A DNA stretch of 64,000 nt. Origin: Rhodobacteraceae bacterium (ex Bugula neritina AB1) (GTDB lineage Bacteria > Pseudomonadota > Alphaproteobacteria > Rhodobacterales > Rhodobacteraceae). Below, piece after piece: positions 42,252-52,251 of this stretch (its first letter is position 1; every line of letters begins with the position of its first letter). The position numbers and the translations under genes are program-made. Under the pieces are notes generated by a model. That model was not told where the DNA came from, ran no database searches, and worked only from the letters and a program-made list of their open reading frames with translations. The stretch lies in contig MDLF01000060.1 of assembly GCA_001730095.1 (NCBI GenBank), positions 185,951 through 249,950 on the forward strand. The letters run 5' to 3'.

Positions 42252-43778
42252 ATGCATGAAATCCGCAACATCCCGGGGCTTCGCGCAGATGGCAGCTGGA
42301 ACTTGCCGGAACGGCTGAATATGGCCGCGCAATGCCTGTCGCAGCCGGACGAGGCGCTGGCACTGATCGATATGACCGGTCCTGAGCGCAGGGATATATC
42401 CTATGGTGCCTTGACCGCGATGACAGACGGGCTGCTGCGCTATCTGCTGACCCGCATCCAGCCGGGCGATCGCGTGGGTGTGCTGCTCAGCCAGTCGCCG
42501 TGGTGTGCAGCGGCGCATCTGGCGGTCTGGAAGGCCGGCGGCATATCCGTCCCGCTGTTCAAACTGTTCAAACATGACGCCCTGGCGTCGCGCGCTGGCG
42601 ACGCCGGAGTGCGCTTTGTTCTGACCGACGCTGAAGGGGCCGGGCTGCTGGGAGATCTGGCAGAGGCGGTGATGGTAGATGCGGCCGGCATCGAAGGCGA
42701 TCCGATGCCTTTTGCCAATACGGCACCGGAAACACCCGCAGTGCTGATCTATACATCCGGGACCACCGGCAGTCCCAAAGGAGCGCTGCATGGGCATGGG
42801 GTGCTGACCGGCCACCTGCCGGGCGTGGCCATCAGCCACGACCATCTGGGCCAGCCCGGAGATGTCCTGTGGACTCCGGCGGATTGGGCCTGGATTGGCG
42901 GGCTGTTTGATGTGCTGATGCCAGGGCTGGCGCTGGGCGTGCCGGTGGTGGCCGCGCGGCTGGACAAATTCACGCCCGAGGCCTGTGCCGATCTGATTGA
43001 ACAGGCCGGTGTGCGCAATATTTTCTTCCCGCCAACCGCGCTCAGGATGCTGAAGGCAGCCGGGCAGGGGCTTCGGTCCTTGCGTTCCGTTGCCAGCGGC
43101 GGAGAGCCCCTGGGCGCCGAGATGCTCGCCTGGGGCCGACGGCAGCTGGGCGTGACCATCAACGAGTTTTACGGCCAGACCGAATGCAACATGGTGGCAT
43201 CGTCCTGTGCTGCGGATTTTGAGCCGCGTCCGGGCTGCATCGGCAAGGCGGTGCCGGGACATGACCTGGCGGTGATCGACGAGGCAGGCAACCCGACGGA
43301 TGCAGAGGGCGACGTCGCCATTCGCCGCGGCTCGGCTTCGATGTTGCTGGAATACTGGAACCGGCCCGAGGCGACGGCGGCCAAGTTCCGAGGGCCGTGG
43401 CTGGTGACCGGCGACCGCGGCATCTGGGAGGGCGATTACCTGCGCTTTGTGGGCCGCGAGGATGATGTGATCACCTCGGGCGGCTACCGCATTGGCCCGG
43501 CGGAAATTGAAGATTGCCTGCTGACCCATCCGTCCGTGGCGACGGTGGGCGTGGTTGGCAAACCCGATCCCCTGCGCACAGAAATCGTCAAGGCCTATGT
43601 GGTGCTGAAAGCTGGTGCCAAAGCCTCGGAACAGGACCTGCAGGACTATGTCAAAGAGCGCCTCGCGCATTATTCCTATCCGCGTGAAGTGGCGTTCGTT
43701 GAGGCGCTGCCGATGACTGTAACCGGCAAGGTGATCCGCAAGGCGCTGAAGGCGCGGGCCGCTGGGGAAACGGAATGA
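42252..43778 (+). CDS. AMP-forming acyl-CoA ligase
   Basis: ANL-superfamily acyl-CoA synthetase, 508 aa, activating a carboxylic acid through an acyl-adenylate. The ATP loop YTSGTTGSPKG is at about 167-177, ADWAWIGGL follows the pattern of acetyl/medium-chain acyl-CoA synthetases, NEFYGQTE is motif A5, and the C-terminal catalytic Lys493 is in TGKVIRK. Placed between ivd and mccB, it most likely activates a branched short-chain acid such as isovalerate; this is inference from context. The ATG at 42252 (MHEIRNIPG) is chosen by family N-terminus. Confidence 0.9.
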   Translation: MHEIRNIPGLRADGSWNLPERLNMAAQCLSQPDEALALIDMTGPERRDISYGALTAMTDGLLRYLLTRIQPGDRVGVLLSQSPWCAAAHLAVWKAGGISVPLFKLFKHDALASRAGDAGVRFVLTDAEGAGLLGDLAEAVMVDAAGIEGDPMPFANTAPETPAVLIYTSGTTGSPKGALHGHGVLTGHLPGVAISHDHLGQPGDVLWTPADWAWIGGLFDVLMPGLALGVPVVAARLDKFTPEACADLIEQAGVRNIFFPPTALRMLKAAGQGLRSLRSVASGGEPLGAEMLAWGRRQLGVTINEFYGQTECNMVASSCAADFEPRPGCIGKAVPGHDLAVIDEAGNPTDAEGDVAIRRGSASMLLEYWNRPEATAAKFRGPWLVTGDRGIWEGDYLRFVGREDDVITSGGYRIGPAEIEDCLLTHPSVATVGVVGKPDPLRTEIVKAYVVLKAGAKASEQDLQDYVKERLAHYSYPREVAFVEALPMTVTGKVIRKALKARAAGETE

Positions 43779-43854
43779 CCCATGGTGTTGCAGGCCCGGC
43801 GTACGCTGCCCCAACAGGAAATAAAGATCTCAACCCTATAACGGGAGAGTGGAC

Positions 43855-45459
43855 ATGAAACTCACATCCAAGGCGATGCCCTCCTCGGACGGCTTCAAGC
43901 AGAATCGCGCCTCACATTTGGCGGCGCTGGCAGAGATCAGCGAGGTGGCGGAGGCTGCACGCATGGGCGGCGGCGAAAAGTCCCGCGCCCGGCACGAGTC
44001 CCGCGGCAAGATGCTGCCGCGCCGCCGGGTGGCGAACCTCTTGGACCCCGGCTCTCCGTTTTTGGAGATCGGCGCAACTGCCGCGCATGCCATGTATGAT
44101 GGCGCTGCGCCGTCTGCGGGCGTGATCGCGGGCATCGGCCGGGTGCAGGGGCAGGAGGTCATGGTGGTCTGCAACGATGCCACCGTGAAAGGCGGCACTT
44201 ATTATCCGATGACGGTGAAGAAACACCTGCGGGCGCAGGAGATTGCCGAGGAAAACCGTCTTCCCTGCATCTATCTGGTGGACTCGGGCGGCGCCAACCT
44301 GCCGAACCAGGATGAGGTCTTTCCGGACCGCGATCACTTTGGCCGTATCTTCTACAATCAGGCGCGAATGTCGGCCAAGGGCATTCCGCAGATTGCTGTT
44401 GTCATGGGCTCTTGCACTGCGGGCGGCGCCTATGTGCCGGCGATGTCGGATGTCACGATCATCGTGAAGGAGCAGGGAACGATCTTTCTGGCCGGTCCGC
44501 CGCTGGTGAAGGCCGCCACGGGTGAGGTGGTCAGCGCCGAGGACCTGGGCGGCGGCGATGTGCACACGCGCCTTTCCGGCGTGGCGGATTATCTGGCCGA
44601 GGATGACGCCCATGCGCTGGCGCTGGCGCGGCGTGCGGTGCAGTCGCTGAACATCACCAAGCCGCTGACGGTGAACTGGGCCAACCCCGAGGAACCGGCC
44701 TATGACCCTGAGGATATCCTCGGCGTGGTGCCCGGCGATTTGCGCACGCCCTATGACATCCGCGAGGTGATTGCGCGGCTGGTCGACGGCTCCCGCTTTG
44801 ACGAGTTCAAGCCGCGTTTTGGGGAAACGCTGGTCACTGGCTTTGCCCATCTCAAAGGCTGCCCGATCGGCATCATTGCCAACAACGGCGTGTTGTTTTC
44901 GGAAGCCGCCCAGAAAGGTGCGCATTTCGTGGAACTGTGCAGCCAGCGCAAGATCCCGCTGGTGTTCTTGCAGAACATTACCGGATTCATGGTGGGGCGT
45001 CGTTACGAAAACGAGGGCATTGCCCGCCACGGCGCCAAGATGGTGACGGCGGTGGCCACCACCAATGTGCCCAAGATCACCATGCTGGTCGGCGGCTCCT
45101 TTGGCGCTGGCAATTACGGCATGTCGGGTCGGGCATATAGCCCGCGCTTTCTGTGGAGCTGGCCGAATTCGCGCATCTCGGTGATGGGGGGCGAGCAGGC
45201 GGCGGGTGTTCTGGCGACAGTGAAGCGCGACGCCATCGAACGCCAGGGCGGCAGCTGGAGCACTGAGGAAGAGGTTGAATTCAAACGCCCCACCATCGAG
45301 ATGTTCGAGGAACAGAGCCACCCGCTTTATGCCTCGGCGCGTCTTTGGGATGACGGCATTATCGATCCGCGCAAGAGCCGCGACGTGCTGGCGCTGTCGC
45401 TGAGTGCTGCCCTGAATGCCCCGATTGAAGAGACGCGCTTTGGCGTGTTCCGGATGTGA
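43855..45459 (+). CDS. mccB: Methylcrotonyl-CoA carboxylase beta subunit (carboxyltransferase)
   Basis: Carboxyltransferase subunit, 534 aa, that moves CO2 from carboxybiotin to 3-methylcrotonyl-CoA. The N-terminal half has the acyl-CoA site ([24 protein letters not shown], diagnostic of MccB against propionyl-CoA carboxylase) and the C-terminal half the carboxybiotin site ([19 protein letters not shown]). GGGAG seven bases before the ATG at 43855 selects it over the GTG two codons earlier. mccA follows nine bases later. Confidence 0.96.
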   Translation: MKLTSKAMPSSDGFKQNRASHLAALAEISEVAEAARMGGGEKSRARHESRGKMLPRRRVANLLDPGSPFLEIGATAAHAMYDGAAPSAGVIAGIGRVQGQEVMVVCNDATVKGGTYYPMTVKKHLRAQEIAEENRLPCIYLVDSGGANLPNQDEVFPDRDHFGRIFYNQARMSAKGIPQIAVVMGSCTAGGAYVPAMSDVTIIVKEQGTIFLAGPPLVKAATGEVVSAEDLGGGDVHTRLSGVADYLAEDDAHALALARRAVQSLNITKPLTVNWANPEEPAYDPEDILGVVPGDLRTPYDIREVIARLVDGSRFDEFKPRFGETLVTGFAHLKGCPIGIIANNGVLFSEAAQKGAHFVELCSQRKIPLVFLQNITGFMVGRRYENEGIARHGAKMVTAVATTNVPKITMLVGGSFGAGNYGMSGRAYSPRFLWSWPNSRISVMGGEQAAGVLATVKRDAIERQGGSWSTEEEVEFKRPTIEMFEEQSHPLYASARLWDDGIIDPRKSRDVLALSLSAALNAPIEETRFGVFRM

Positions 45460-45468
45460 GGACTTCCG

Positions 45469-47406
45469 ATGTTTGACAAGATCCTGATTGCCAACCGCGG
45501 AGAGATCGCCTGCCGCGTGATGGAAACGGCCCGTGCCATGGGGGTGCGGACGGTGGCGGTATACTCAGATGCGGATGCGGCTTCGCAACATGTGGCGCTG
45601 GCGGATGAGGCGGTGCATATCGGCGGCGCGGCCCCGGCACAGTCGTATCTGCTGGGCGACCGTATCATCGGGGCCGCGCAGGCCACCGGCGCGCAGGCCA
45701 TCCACCCGGGCTATGGCTTTCTGTCCGAGAACCCTGAGTTCGTGGATGCGGTGGAGGCTGCGGGGCTCACTTTTGTCGGCCCTTCGGCGGATGCGATCCG
45801 CAAGATGGGGCTGAAAGATGCCGCCAAGACATTGATGGAAGAGGCTGGGGTGCCGGTGGTGCCGGGCTATCACGGGGCCAGCCAGGATCCGGATTTTCTG
45901 GCAGGCGAAGCAGAGAAGATCGGTTACCCCGTGCTGATCAAGGCGGTGGCCGGTGGTGGCGGCAAGGGGATGCGGCTTGTTGAAGCGTCCAGCGAGTTCG
46001 CGGATGCCCTGAAAAGCGCCCAGGGTGAGGCGACCACTGCCTTTGGCAATCCGGATGTGCTGATCGAGAAATATATCCAGCAGCCGCGTCACATCGAAGT
46101 TCAGGTGTTTGGCGACGGTGAAACCGCGGTGCATCTATTTGAACGCGACTGTTCCTTGCAGCGCCGCCATCAGAAGGTGATCGAGGAAGCGCCGGCCCCG
46201 GGCATGACGGCAGAAGTACGCGAGGCTATGGGTCAGGCCGGTGTGCGCGCGGCTGAGGCTATCGGTTACAAGGGCGCAGGTACGGTGGAATTCATCGTCG
46301 ACGGCTCTGGCGGGCTGCGTCCCGATGGGTTCTGGTTCATGGAAATGAACACCCGCCTGCAGGTCGAGCACCCGGTAACGGAGCTGATCACCGGCGTTGA
46401 TCTGGTAGAATGGCAGCTGCGCGTTGCCTCGGGGGAGCGGCTGCCTGCCAGGCAGGAAGATCTTACTATCACCGGTCATGCGTTTGAGGCGCGCCTTTAT
46501 GCAGAAGACGTGCCAAAGGGCTTTTTGCCCGCAACGGGTCGGCTGACCCATCTGTCCTTTCCGGCCGTGGCCCGCGCCGACAGCGGTGTACGGGCAGGGG
46601 ACACCATCAGCCCCTGGTATGACCCGATGATTGCCAAGGTGATCGTGCATGGTTCTACTCGCAAGGTGGCGCTGTCGCGGCTGGCGCGTGCATTGGCGGA
46701 CACGCAAGTCGGCGGTACTGTCACCAACCTGGCTTTCCTTGGCGCGTTGGCGGCGCACAGCGGGTTTGCAGACGGCGACGTGGATACCGGCCTGATTGCG
46801 CGCGATCTGGACGCGCTGACCACGGCACCGGCGGTTGAATTACGCCACAGGGCGGCAGCAGGCATGGTGGCGCTCAACCTGCTGGAGCCTGCGCCTGAGG
46901 TCGGCTTCACTCTCTGGGCGTCCTTGCGTCGGGCTGTCACATTGTCCCATGCGGGTGAAGAATTCACTGCCGAAGTGCAGGTGGATGGGGCGGACCGACA
47001 GCTGTGGAGCGTTGGTGGTGAAACTGTTGTGGCCGAGCGAAGCCAGGGCCAATGGCGCATTGGTGGGCGCCGGATGCCTGCCGTGTCGCAGTCAGGATCG
47101 CTGATCACTGTGCATGATGCCTATGGTCTGGAGTTCACCGCAGTTGACCCGCTGGACCGCGATGCGGTGGCGGGCGGCGACGGCAATGTCATCGAGGCGC
47201 CGATGCCGGGGCTGGTGAAGGCGGTTTTCGCCGTGGCGGGCCAGGCTGTGCAGGAAGGCGACCGGCTTGCCATTCTGGAAGCAATGAAGATGGAACACGC
47301 GCTGCTGGCGGCCCGCGATGGCGTGGTGGCTGAGGTCCTGGCGGCTGACGGCGATCAGGTTGAGGCCGGTGCGGCGCTGGTGCGGCTGGAAGTGGGTGAC
47401 GGCTGA
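45469..47406 (+). CDS. mccA: Methylcrotonyl-CoA carboxylase alpha subunit (biotin carboxylase and carrier)
   Basis: A 645-aa subunit with biotin carboxylase (about 1-445: KILIANRGEIACRV, the Gly-rich GGGGKGMR loop, EMNTRLQVEHPVTE) and a C-terminal biotinyl domain whose EAMKMEH carries the biotinylated Lys at about 607. Length and operon place it as the partner of mccB. The region from about 450 to 560 is the BT-type linker domain that binds the beta subunit. Confidence 0.96.
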   Translation: MFDKILIANRGEIACRVMETARAMGVRTVAVYSDADAASQHVALADEAVHIGGAAPAQSYLLGDRIIGAAQATGAQAIHPGYGFLSENPEFVDAVEAAGLTFVGPSADAIRKMGLKDAAKTLMEEAGVPVVPGYHGASQDPDFLAGEAEKIGYPVLIKAVAGGGGKGMRLVEASSEFADALKSAQGEATTAFGNPDVLIEKYIQQPRHIEVQVFGDGETAVHLFERDCSLQRRHQKVIEEAPAPGMTAEVREAMGQAGVRAAEAIGYKGAGTVEFIVDGSGGLRPDGFWFMEMNTRLQVEHPVTELITGVDLVEWQLRVASGERLPARQEDLTITGHAFEARLYAEDVPKGFLPATGRLTHLSFPAVARADSGVRAGDTISPWYDPMIAKVIVHGSTRKVALSRLARALADTQVGGTVTNLAFLGALAAHSGFADGDVDTGLIARDLDALTTAPAVELRHRAAAGMVALNLLEPAPEVGFTLWASLRRAVTLSHAGEEFTAEVQVDGADRQLWSVGGETVVAERSQGQWRIGGRRMPAVSQSGSLITVHDAYGLEFTAVDPLDRDAVAGGDGNVIEAPMPGLVKAVFAVAGQAVQEGDRLAILEAMKMEHALLAARDGVVAEVLAADGDQVEAGAALVRLEVGDG

Positions 47407-47435
47407 CTGCGGGCCCGTGGCAGCTGTCCGAATTT

Positions 47436-47465
47436 GGGTATTTGGGACCAGAAAGAAGCAGGAGG
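47436..47465 (+). repeat. Short intergenic repeat, copy C
   Basis: GGGTATT, TGGG and ACCAGAAAGAAGC in order, between mccA and hmgL. Its last bases supply the AGGAGG used by hmgL, so this copy is joined to a ribosome site. Confidence 0.7.
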
Positions 47466-47472
47466 TGCCGCC

Positions 47473-48330
47473 ATGGGTGAGCGTGCCGAGATTTTCGAAG
47501 TGGGCCCGCGCGACGGGCTGCAGAATGAGAAACGCGAGATTCCGGTGGCGGAAAAGGTGGCGCTGGCCAATTGCCTGAGCCGCGCAGGGTTCAAGCGCAT
47601 CGAGGTTGCCAGTTTCGTGTCGCCAAAATGGGTGCCGCAGATGGCGGGCAGCGCAGAGGTGCTGGCGGGTATCTCTCGTGCTTCCGGGGTGCGCTATGCG
47701 GCCCTGACCCCCAATTTGCGCGGCTATGAAGAGGCGGTGGCTGCCAAGGCGGATGAGATCGCGGTCTTTGCCTCTGCGTCCGAAGGGTTTTCCAAAGCCA
47801 ACATCAATGCCACCATCGAAGAAAGCATAGCCCGCTTTTTGCCCATTCTTGACGAAGCCAGGAAAATCGGGCTGCCAGTCCGGGGCTATGTCTCCTGCGT
47901 CGTTGACTGCCCCTATGACGGGGTCACGCGGCCCCAGAAGGTGGCGGAGGTGGCTGAACGGCTGTTCTCGCTCGGATGTTACGAGATCTCGCTGGGTGAT
48001 ACCATTGGTCAGGGCACCCCGGAGGCGATCACAGCGATGCTCAGGGCAGTGAGCGCGCGCGTGCCTGCGGCAAGGTTGGCAGGCCATTACCATGACACGG
48101 CGGGTCGGGCGCTGGACAATATCGAAGCGTCGCTGGCGCAGGGCGTGCGGGTATTCGATGCGGCCGTTGGCGGCTTGGGCGGTTGCCCCTATGCGCCGGG
48201 TGCTGCAGGCAATGTGGCAACGGAAGCGGTGCACAGGCGCCTGACCGACCTGGGTTATGACACAGGGCTGGATGCAGAAGTGCTGGAGGAAGCCGCAGCA
48301 CTGGCCCGGTCGATGCGCGGTTTTCAGTAG
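47473..48330 (+). CDS. hmgL: Hydroxymethylglutaryl-CoA lyase
   Basis: Cleaves HMG-CoA to acetoacetate and acetyl-CoA, the last step of leucine degradation. The 285-aa TIM barrel has GPRDGLQNE (11-19, catalytic Arg13 and metal ligand Asp14), metal ligands His205 and His207 in AGHYHDT, and the mobile-loop Cys238 in GGLGGCPYAPGAAGN. AGGAGG eight bases before the ATG at 47473 fixes the start; the in-frame ATG at 47434 lies within the short repeat. Confidence 0.95.
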   Translation: MGERAEIFEVGPRDGLQNEKREIPVAEKVALANCLSRAGFKRIEVASFVSPKWVPQMAGSAEVLAGISRASGVRYAALTPNLRGYEEAVAAKADEIAVFASASEGFSKANINATIEESIARFLPILDEARKIGLPVRGYVSCVVDCPYDGVTRPQKVAEVAERLFSLGCYEISLGDTIGQGTPEAITAMLRAVSARVPAARLAGHYHDTAGRALDNIEASLAQGVRVFDAAVGGLGGCPYAPGAAGNVATEAVHRRLTDLGYDTGLDAEVLEEAAALARSMRGFQ

Positions 48331-48350
48331 AATTTCAGCGGAGAAACAAG

Positions 48351-49133
48351 ATGTTCGAGACGATCACTCTGGGCACCGATGGCCGCGGTGTCTGCACCCT
48401 GACCCTGAGTAGGGCAGAAAAGCACAACGCCATGTCCCGCCAGATGCTGCTGGAGCTGACGCAGGCGGCCCAGCAGCTGGCGCAGGATGACAGCATCCGC
48501 GTGGTGGTGCTGACCGGTGCAGGCAAGAGTTTCTGCGCGGGTGGCGATCTTGCCTGGATGCGGGCGCAAATGGATGCAGATCCCGAAACCCGGGCGCGCG
48601 AGGCGCGGGTGCTGGCGGATATGCTGATGGCGCTCAATACGCTACCCAAGCCCTTGATCGGAGCGGTGCAGGGCAATGCCTTTGGTGGTGGAGTTGGCTT
48701 GGCGTCGGTCTGCGACGTGGCCATAGGTGCGGATCATTTGAAGATGGGCCTGACCGAAACCAGGCTGGGACTGATTCCCGCCACCATCGGGCCATATGTC
48801 ATTGCCCGCATGGGGGAGGCCAGGGCGCGCCGTGTATTCATGTCGGCCCGTCTGTTCGATGCGGCAGAGGCCGTGGAGCTGGGGCTGCTGGCCAGGGCCG
48901 TAGCCTCGGATCAGCTGGCTGAGGCGGTTGAGGCAGAGGTTGCCCCCTATCTGAGCTGCGCCCCGGGTGCGGTTGCTGCTGCCAAGAAGCTGGCCCGCGA
49001 TCTGGGTCCGCAGCTGGATGACCGCGTGATTGACCATACAATCAAGGCGCTTGTGGAGCGCTGGGAAGGGCCGGAGGCGGTGGAAGGGATCGCCGCATTC
49101 TTTGAAAAACGCAAACCCAGCTGGCAAGGCTGA
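48351..49133 (+). CDS. liuC: Enoyl-CoA hydratase/isomerase, probable methylglutaconyl-CoA hydratase
   Basis: Crotonase-fold enzyme of 260 aa. Oxyanion-hole residues come from SFCAGGDLAWM and from GNAFGGGVGLASVCDVAI, and the TETRLGLIPATIGPYV block holds the catalytic Glu region. As last gene of the cluster its expected reaction is hydration of 3-methylglutaconyl-CoA to HMG-CoA, filling the step between the carboxylase and the lyase. That assignment rests on context; the fold alone would allow other enoyl-CoA substrates. Confidence 0.88.
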   Translation: MFETITLGTDGRGVCTLTLSRAEKHNAMSRQMLLELTQAAQQLAQDDSIRVVVLTGAGKSFCAGGDLAWMRAQMDADPETRAREARVLADMLMALNTLPKPLIGAVQGNAFGGGVGLASVCDVAIGADHLKMGLTETRLGLIPATIGPYVIARMGEARARRVFMSARLFDAAEAVELGLLARAVASDQLAEAVEAEVAPYLSCAPGAVAAAKKLARDLGPQLDDRVIDHTIKALVERWEGPEAVEGIAAFFEKRKPSWQG

Positions 49134-49162
49134 AAAGCTGCATATTTGACTTGTGTTTAACG

Positions 49163-49190
49163 AGCGGCAGCACCTTTACGTGTTGCCGCT
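49163..49190 (+). terminator. Intrinsic terminator of the leucine operon
   Basis: AGCGGCAGCAC and GTGTTGCCGCT make an 11-bp stem with one G-T pair and a 6-base loop, followed by TTTTCTT. It insulates the nuo operon from the leucine operon. Confidence 0.88.
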
Positions 49191-49277
49191 TTTCTTATGA
49201 ATTCACTAAGAAATTACATGCATGTTGCGGCTGTGCTGTTTCCTGTCACAAACCCTTGTTGATTAACCTTGCTTTAG

Positions 49278-49306
49278 TTGACGCTGTGGGGGCGGAGGGG
49301 TATGCA
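49278..49306 (+). promoter_or_regulatory. Candidate nuo operon promoter
   Basis: TTGACG (49278-49283) is a good alphaproteobacterial -35, with TATGCA (49301-49306) after 17 bases as a poor -10. It lies about 60 bases before the nuoA start, in the 178 bases between the leucine terminator and nuoA. Confidence 0.4.
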
Positions 49307-49368
49307 CGGATCAAATCAACACGCCAATTGACGCCGCGCGGAATTCCGCCCGGGGAAAGGAGCTGCTC

Positions 49369-49734
49369 TTGGAAGAGATGTTGAGGGAATACCTGCCGAT
49401 CCTGGTCTTCCTGGCCGTTGCGACAGGTTTGGGGGCAGTCCTGATCCTGGCAGCCGTCGTGCTGGCGGTCCGAAACCCGGACCCGGAAAAGGTCAGCGCC
49501 TATGAATGCGGGTTCAATGCTTTTGACGATGCCCGCATGAAATTTGATGTCCGTTTCTATCTGGTGTCGATTCTCTTCATCATTTTCGACCTGGAAATCG
49601 CTTTCCTGTTTCCCTGGGCCGTCGGTTTCAAGGACATCAGCGACCTCGGCTTCTGGTCGATGATGGTGTTTCTGGGCGTGCTGACCATCGGATTCGCCTA
49701 TGAATGGAAGAAAGGGGCCCTGGAATGGCAGTGA
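49369..49734 (+). CDS. nuoA: NADH-quinone oxidoreductase subunit A
   Basis: Membrane subunit of complex I with three helices, 121 aa, bearing the conserved loop [27 protein letters not shown] (landmark near residues 45-70). The start is TTG at 49369: AAGGAG at 49357-49362 is six bases from it but fifteen from the ATG at 49378. It opens the nuo operon and overlaps nuoB by ten bases. Confidence 0.95.
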   Translation: MEEMLREYLPILVFLAVATGLGAVLILAAVVLAVRNPDPEKVSAYECGFNAFDDARMKFDVRFYLVSILFIIFDLEIAFLFPWAVGFKDISDLGFWSMMVFLGVLTIGFAYEWKKGALEWQ

Positions 49735-50258
49735 TGACCGGACCCAATGCGGCGGGCGTGGACAAGGAAGTTGTCACCCGGGCCATCAACGCCGAGCTTC
49801 AGGACAAGGGGTTCCTGCTCACGTCGGCTGAGGATATCATCAACTGGGCACGTACTGGCTCCTTGCACTGGATGACCTTTGGTCTGGCCTGCTGCGCGGT
49901 TGAGATGATGCATACGTCGATGCCGCGCTATGACGCGGAACGTTTCGGCATTGCGCCGCGTGCCTCGCCGCGCCAGTCGGACGTGATGATTGTGGCGGGC
50001 ACGCTGACCAACAAGATGGCCCCGGCTCTGCGCAAGGTCTATGACCAGATGCCCGAGCCGCGCTATGTGATCTCGATGGGTTCCTGCGCCAACGGCGGCG
50101 GGTATTATCATTACAGCTATTCTGTGGTGCGCGGCTGCGACCGGGTTGTGCCGGTTGATGTCTATGTGCCCGGCTGCCCGCCGACGGCAGAGGCATTGCT
50201 GTACGGCCTGATGCAACTGCAGCGCAAGATCCGCCGCACCGGCACCCTTGTTCGATAA
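49725..50258 (+). CDS. nuoB: NADH-quinone oxidoreductase subunit B
   Basis: Carries the terminal [4Fe-4S] cluster N2 that reduces quinone; ligands are Cys56-Cys57 (LACCAVEMM), Cys121 (GSCANGGG) and Cys151 ([10 protein letters not shown]) in the 177-aa chain. AAAGGGG seven bases before the ATG at 49725 selects it; ATG at 49734, in a TGATG with the nuoA stop, is the alternative. Confidence 0.97.
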   Translation: MAVMTGPNAAGVDKEVVTRAINAELQDKGFLLTSAEDIINWARTGSLHWMTFGLACCAVEMMHTSMPRYDAERFGIAPRASPRQSDVMIVAGTLTNKMAPALRKVYDQMPEPRYVISMGSCANGGGYYHYSYSVVRGCDRVVPVDVYVPGCPPTAEALLYGLMQLQRKIRRTGTLVR

Positions 50259-50273
50259 GGCGGGAGAGAGCAG

Positions 50274-50882
50274 ATGACAGAAGCATTGCAAGAACTCGGC
50301 GCCCAGATCGAAGCCAAACGCCCCGATTGCGTGGTGGCCTGGGATGTGGCTTTTGATGAGCTGAACATCGACGTTACACCCTCGAACATCGCCGGCCTGG
50401 CGGAGTTCCTGAAGTCGGACCCCAACTGCAAGTTCTCCACTCTGGTGGACATCACTGCGGTGGACTATCCCGAGCGTGGCAAGCGGTTCGACGTCGTCTA
50501 CCACTTTCTGTCGATGTACAGAAATCAGCGCATCCGTCTGCGCGCCGCCATCCGCGAGGATGAGATGGTGCCGTCGATCGTATCTGTGCATCCCTCGGCC
50601 AATTGGTTCGAGCGTGAGGTTTACGACATGTTCGGTATTCTGTTTTCGGGCCATCCGGACCTGCGCCGTCTGCTGACCGACTATGGCTTTCGCGGCTATC
50701 CCTTGCGCAAGGATTTCCCGACCACCGGCTACACCGAGGTCCGCTATGACGAGGCGCAAAAGCGTGTGGTCTATGAGCCGGTGAAGCTGGTGCAGGAATA
50801 CCGTCAGTTCGATTTCATGTCGCCATGGGAAGGGGCCGAATATATCCTGCCGGGCGACGAGAAGAAGGAGGGCGCAAACTGA
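50274..50882 (+). CDS. nuoC: NADH-quinone oxidoreductase subunit C
   Basis: A 202-aa peripheral-arm subunit (30-kDa family) that packs against NuoD. The family block ERxVYDMFGI is seen as [27 protein letters not shown] (landmark near 120-145), followed by the C-terminal extension typical of alphaproteobacteria. It is separate from nuoD, unlike the fused E. coli form. Confidence 0.96.
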   Translation: MTEALQELGAQIEAKRPDCVVAWDVAFDELNIDVTPSNIAGLAEFLKSDPNCKFSTLVDITAVDYPERGKRFDVVYHFLSMYRNQRIRLRAAIREDEMVPSIVSVHPSANWFEREVYDMFGILFSGHPDLRRLLTDYGFRGYPLRKDFPTTGYTEVRYDEAQKRVVYEPVKLVQEYRQFDFMSPWEGAEYILPGDEKKEGAN

Positions 50883-51028
50883 TGTGGTTTGAACCTCTGG
50901 CCGAAGTGGGAACCTTGCTGGTTGGCTGCGCGGCCATGCTGGGCGCGGCTGTGCCGCTTCTAAAAAAACCTGTGCCTTTCCTAAATAAAGGAATTGACAC
51001 GAACACTCGCAGTGGAGGTCGCAAATGA
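50882..51028 (+). CDS. 48-residue membrane microprotein between nuoC and nuoD
   Basis: The ATG at 50882 shares its A with the nuoC stop (TGATG), and its own stop overlaps the nuoD start (ATGA), so translation is coupled on both sides. [27 protein letters not shown] gives one predicted membrane helix (about residues 6-27), followed by a basic, polar tail. The tail region around 50960-51000 is AT-rich for this genome. No family is recognised; the coupling is the main reason to accept it as a gene. Confidence 0.55.
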   Translation: MWFEPLAEVGTLLVGCAAMLGAAVPLLKKPVPFLNKGIDTNTRSGGRK

Positions 51029-52251
51029 TGGACGGCTCCAAATTTGACGACGGCAGCGTGGATGCGCTGAGCGGCGAGCAGAAGATCCGCAATTTCAACA
51101 TCAACTTCGGCCCGCAGCATCCTGCGGCGCACGGGGTTCTGCGTCTGGTGCTGGAATTGGACGGCGAAGTGGTTGAGCGTTGCGATCCACATATCGGCCT
51201 TCTGCACCGCGGCACCGAAAAACTGATGGAAAGCCGCACCTACCTGCAGAACCTGCCGTATTTCGACCGCCTGGATTACGTAGCGCCGATGAACCAGGAA
51301 CATGCCTGGTGCCTGGCCATCGAAAAACTGACCGGCACCGAGGTGCCGCGCCGTGGCCAGCTGATCCGGGTGCTTTACTCGGAAATCGGCCGGGTACTGA
51401 ACCACCTCTTGAACGTTACCACGCAGGCGATGGACGTCGGCGCGCTGACCCCGCCGCTGTGGGGCTTTGAAGAGCGTGAAAAGCTGATGGTCTTCTACGA
51501 GCGAGCCTGTGGCGCGCGTCTGCATGCAGCCTATTTCCGCCCCGGCGGCGTGCATCAGGATCTGCCGGACGATCTGCTGGACGATATCGATCTTTGGGCG
51601 ATGGAATTCCCCAAGGTTCTGGATGATATCGACGGTCTCTTGACCGAAAACCGCATCTTCAAGCAGCGCAACTGCGACATTGGTGTGGTGACCGAGGAAG
51701 AGATCCAGCAATACGGCTTCTCTGGCGTCATGGTGCGCGGCTCCGGCCTGGCATGGGATCTGCGCCGCGCGCAGCCTTATGAATGCTATGACGAGTTCGA
51801 GTTTCAAGTGCCCGTCGGCAAAAACGGCGACTGCTACGACCGCTACCTCTGCCGCATGGAAGAGATGCGCCAGTCGACTTCGATCATCCGTCAGGCGATT
51901 GGCAAACTGCGTGAAGCCACCGGCGACGTGATGGCGCGCGGGAAACTGTCCCCGCCCAAGCGCGGCGACATGAAAACCTCGATGGAAAGCCTGATCCACC
52001 ATTTCAAGCTCTACACCGAAGGGTTCCACGTCCCGGCCGGCGAGGTCTACGCTGCCGTCGAAGCCCCCAAGGGCGAGTTTGGCGTCTATCTGGTGGCGGA
52101 TGGGTCCAACAAACCCTACCGCTCCAAGATCCGCGCGCCGGGCTTTTTGCACTTGCAGGCAATGGACCACGTTGCTAAGGGCCACCAGCTGGCCGACGTC
52201 GCCGCCATCATCGGCACCATGGACGTTGTGTTCGGGGAGATTGACCGGTGA
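51025..52251 (+). CDS. nuoD: NADH-quinone oxidoreductase subunit D
   Basis: A 408-aa subunit (49-kDa family) that forms the quinone site with NuoB. Family landmarks: [15 protein letters not shown] near residue 30 with the quinone-site His, [14 protein letters not shown], and the C-terminal GE(I)DR end. GGAGG precedes the ATG at 51025. A secreted-protein gene overlaps its last four bases. Confidence 0.97.
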   Translation: MMDGSKFDDGSVDALSGEQKIRNFNINFGPQHPAAHGVLRLVLELDGEVVERCDPHIGLLHRGTEKLMESRTYLQNLPYFDRLDYVAPMNQEHAWCLAIEKLTGTEVPRRGQLIRVLYSEIGRVLNHLLNVTTQAMDVGALTPPLWGFEEREKLMVFYERACGARLHAAYFRPGGVHQDLPDDLLDDIDLWAMEFPKVLDDIDGLLTENRIFKQRNCDIGVVTEEEIQQYGFSGVMVRGSGLAWDLRRAQPYECYDEFEFQVPVGKNGDCYDRYLCRMEEMRQSTSIIRQAIGKLREATGDVMARGKLSPPKRGDMKTSMESLIHHFKLYTEGFHVPAGEVYAAVEAPKGEFGVYLVADGSNKPYRSKIRAPGFLHLQAMDHVAKGHQLADVAAIIGTMDVVFGEIDR

